NCBI GenBank assembly: GCA_037179515.1
Contig: JAXCGZ010017014.1
Span: 1-64,000, forward strand
DNA: 64,000 nucleotides
Origin: Halocaridina rubra
Taxonomy: Eukaryota > Arthropoda > Malacostraca > Decapoda > Atyidae
Direction of reading: 5' to 3'
Shown here: positions 1-64,000 of the stretch, one piece after another
Layout of the letters: each line of letters opens with the position of its first letter
How positions within the stretch are numbered: position 1 is the stretch's first letter
Notes under the pieces: generated by a model
The model's input: only the letters and a program-made list of their open reading frames with translations
What the model was told of the DNA's origin: nothing
Database searches by the model: none
Translations under genes and position numbers: made by a program

Positions 1-117
1 AAGGATAAGGATAGATACTTGTTGTCTAGGAGTGCTGTTTCCCTTTATTTTGCGCCATCAGCTTTTTTTTTTTTTTTTTTTTTTTTTACTTTAATACTCT
101 GCGCATTCAGGCTGCCA

Positions 118-306
118 CCATAGTCAAATAGTATCGCTTGCAAGTTTGATTTGCCAGGTCGAGCGTTCGCGGCCCGCCACGGTTTGAGGTTAGAAAGGGA
201 ATTCACTCAGGGCAACGGTCATATTTCCCAAAATTAAAGGCCTTTGGAAGAAGGCACCGTCCTAGCCCTTAGTATAAAAGAGAATATGTGACATAAAACC
301 GATAAT
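118..306 (+). mobile_element. tRNA-derived SINE family A, diverged copy
   Basis: It shares the body gaggttag-aaggg, CACTCAGGG, GAAGGCA-CCGTCCTAGCCC and GTGACrTAAAACC with copies at 10960 and 50419. The head retains a GGTCGAGcGTTCG B-box-like stretch. A T-run at about 62-87 precedes it. No exon was found in bases 1-938. Confidence 0.7.
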
Positions 307-339
307 CATCCTGCGCTTTCTGTCTTTTTTTCCTTGCAA

Positions 340-790
340 TTTCAGACTTTTTTTTTACTTCATTCCACTGCATATTCAGCCCATTTTTCCTTCATTACTT
401 GCAATTTCAGACATTTATTTACTTCATTCCACTGCCCATTCAGCCTTTTTTTCTTCATTCCTCGCAATTTTAGTCTTCTGTTTTGTTTACTTCATTCCAC
501 TGAATATTCAGCCTCTTTATTCTTCATTCCACTGAATATTCAGCCCCTTTTTCTTCATTCCTTCCAATATTAGCCCTTTTTTTTACTTCATTCCACTGCA
601 CGTTCAACCCTTTTTTACTTCACGATTAAGTTTTTTGCTCTAACATGTGACCTTGACGTCTTTGTCATCACAGTTCCTCATTTTGCAGTTACTGCAGTCA
701 TATATTATGAATGGTGTCTATAGAGTTAATTCCTTGCGTATCAGCCCATTTTTTTTACAGCATTCCACTGCACATTCAGTACTTGTTTTG
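340..790. repeat. Diverged minisatellite upstream of the first exon
   Basis: A pyrimidine-rich unit of roughly 50-60 bases recurs, each with ACTTCATTCCACTGCA, ATTCAGCC and a T-run. At least seven copies are visible from 345 to 620, with one more at about 755-780. Every copy ends in a ttcag that resembles a 3' splice site. Confidence 0.75.
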
Positions 791-938
791 CTACCCTGTC
801 GGTTTCAGCTGGATATGGTTCCATGTTTCCAAATAAAATTTCCACTAGGCCAGTTGTTATTTTGTATAACATAATTTAATTCACAGAACTTGCAATATAT
901 CCCAAAAGTATCAGTTCATCTGATATGGTGTCATTCAG

Positions 939-63612
<62,674 letters not shown>

Positions 63613-63749
63613 GTATTTAAAATTAGTCATGTATTTTTGCAGTAAAATAACTTTTATATCACAAAGTCATGTTGACCTAGGATTAAATTTTTCCATGAAT
63701 ATAATTACTAAACAGGTGTGGTAATTATTTCATACAGATCATCTTTCCA

Positions 63750-63920
63750 TACCACAGTAGCTCAATGGTTAGAGGCTCGTCTTAGGAAGTGACAAACCTG
63801 TGTTTGAGCCCACTGCTGGGCGTTAGAAAGGGTATCCAGCCTTAATGCCTCGGCTCCGACCTTTCTGTGTCACTCCCATTCGCATGGGGATTAAAACCGG
63901 CAAACACCAACCCAAAATGG
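63750..63920 (+). mobile_element. SINE family B copy at the window end
   Basis: ACCACAGTAGCTCAATGGTT, AGGAAGTGACAAACCTGTGT, TTGAGCCCACTGCTGGGCG, GGGTATCCAGCCTTAATG and CATGGGGATTAAAACC. Confidence 0.8.
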
Positions 63921-64000
63921 CAAGCAACAGTATAAGAACTTTGAAGGGTGGCCCCAACTAAAGAAAAAAACAATACTTGTCTGCATTTTTCATATAATAT

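Overview
This window is animal genomic DNA. GT-AG introns split one large gene, there are very long (TA)n and (ATT)n microsatellites, several tRNA-derived SINE families, non-LTR retrotransposons and pogo/Tigger-like DNA transposon remnants. The extreme density of dinucleotide and trinucleotide arrays, with short TTAGG-type (CCTAA) tracts inside a dispersed repeat, suggests an arthropod. A decapod crustacean such as a penaeid shrimp is most likely. That assignment is inference; no ribosomal or mitochondrial marker is present.

One host gene runs through the whole window on the + strand. I can place 53 internal exons from 939 to 63612, each with a GT donor and an AG acceptor. The reading frame passes through every junction: 8,375 coding bases give 2,791 complete codons with no stop. 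The product is an extracellular protein made of MAM domains, 16 complete and a 17th cut by the window edge. No LDL-receptor class A, EGF, kinase or transmembrane segment is encoded here. The nearest known architecture is the large MAM-rich (MAM and LDL-receptor class A domain-containing) proteins. The first exon (signal peptide) and the last exon lie outside the window.

The protein shows a period of three MAM domains. Spacers between the last cysteine of one domain and the first cysteine of the next cycle as long Pro/Thr-rich, medium, then exactly five residues, over the whole window. The first two triplets (exons 1-10 and 11-20) have matching exon sizes and phases and are clear duplicates (1,503 and 1,518 coding bases, both phase 1 to phase 1).

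The introns are made mostly of repeats. 1-30 kb: compact exons, SINEs, (TA)n and (ATT)n arrays, foldback elements. 30-39 kb: one 8.7 kb intron with a nearly intact reverse transcriptase ORF bounded by (CA)n, a 180-bp tandem repeat, and a DNA element with imperfect terminal inverted repeats holding about 9.5 copies of a 160-bp satellite. 41.6-48.2 kb: a 6.6 kb intron with a broken RTE-like element and a second reverse-transcriptase 3' end. 50-54 kb: a SINE nested in a SINE, a foldback, and a 797-bp TIR element carrying a transposase N-terminal remnant. 60-63 kb: an intron with a 113-bp inverted repeat about 1.3 kb apart.

No CRISPR array, rRNA gene, intact functional tRNA gene or bacterial-type operon was seen. 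tRNA-like sequences look like SINE heads or pseudogenes.
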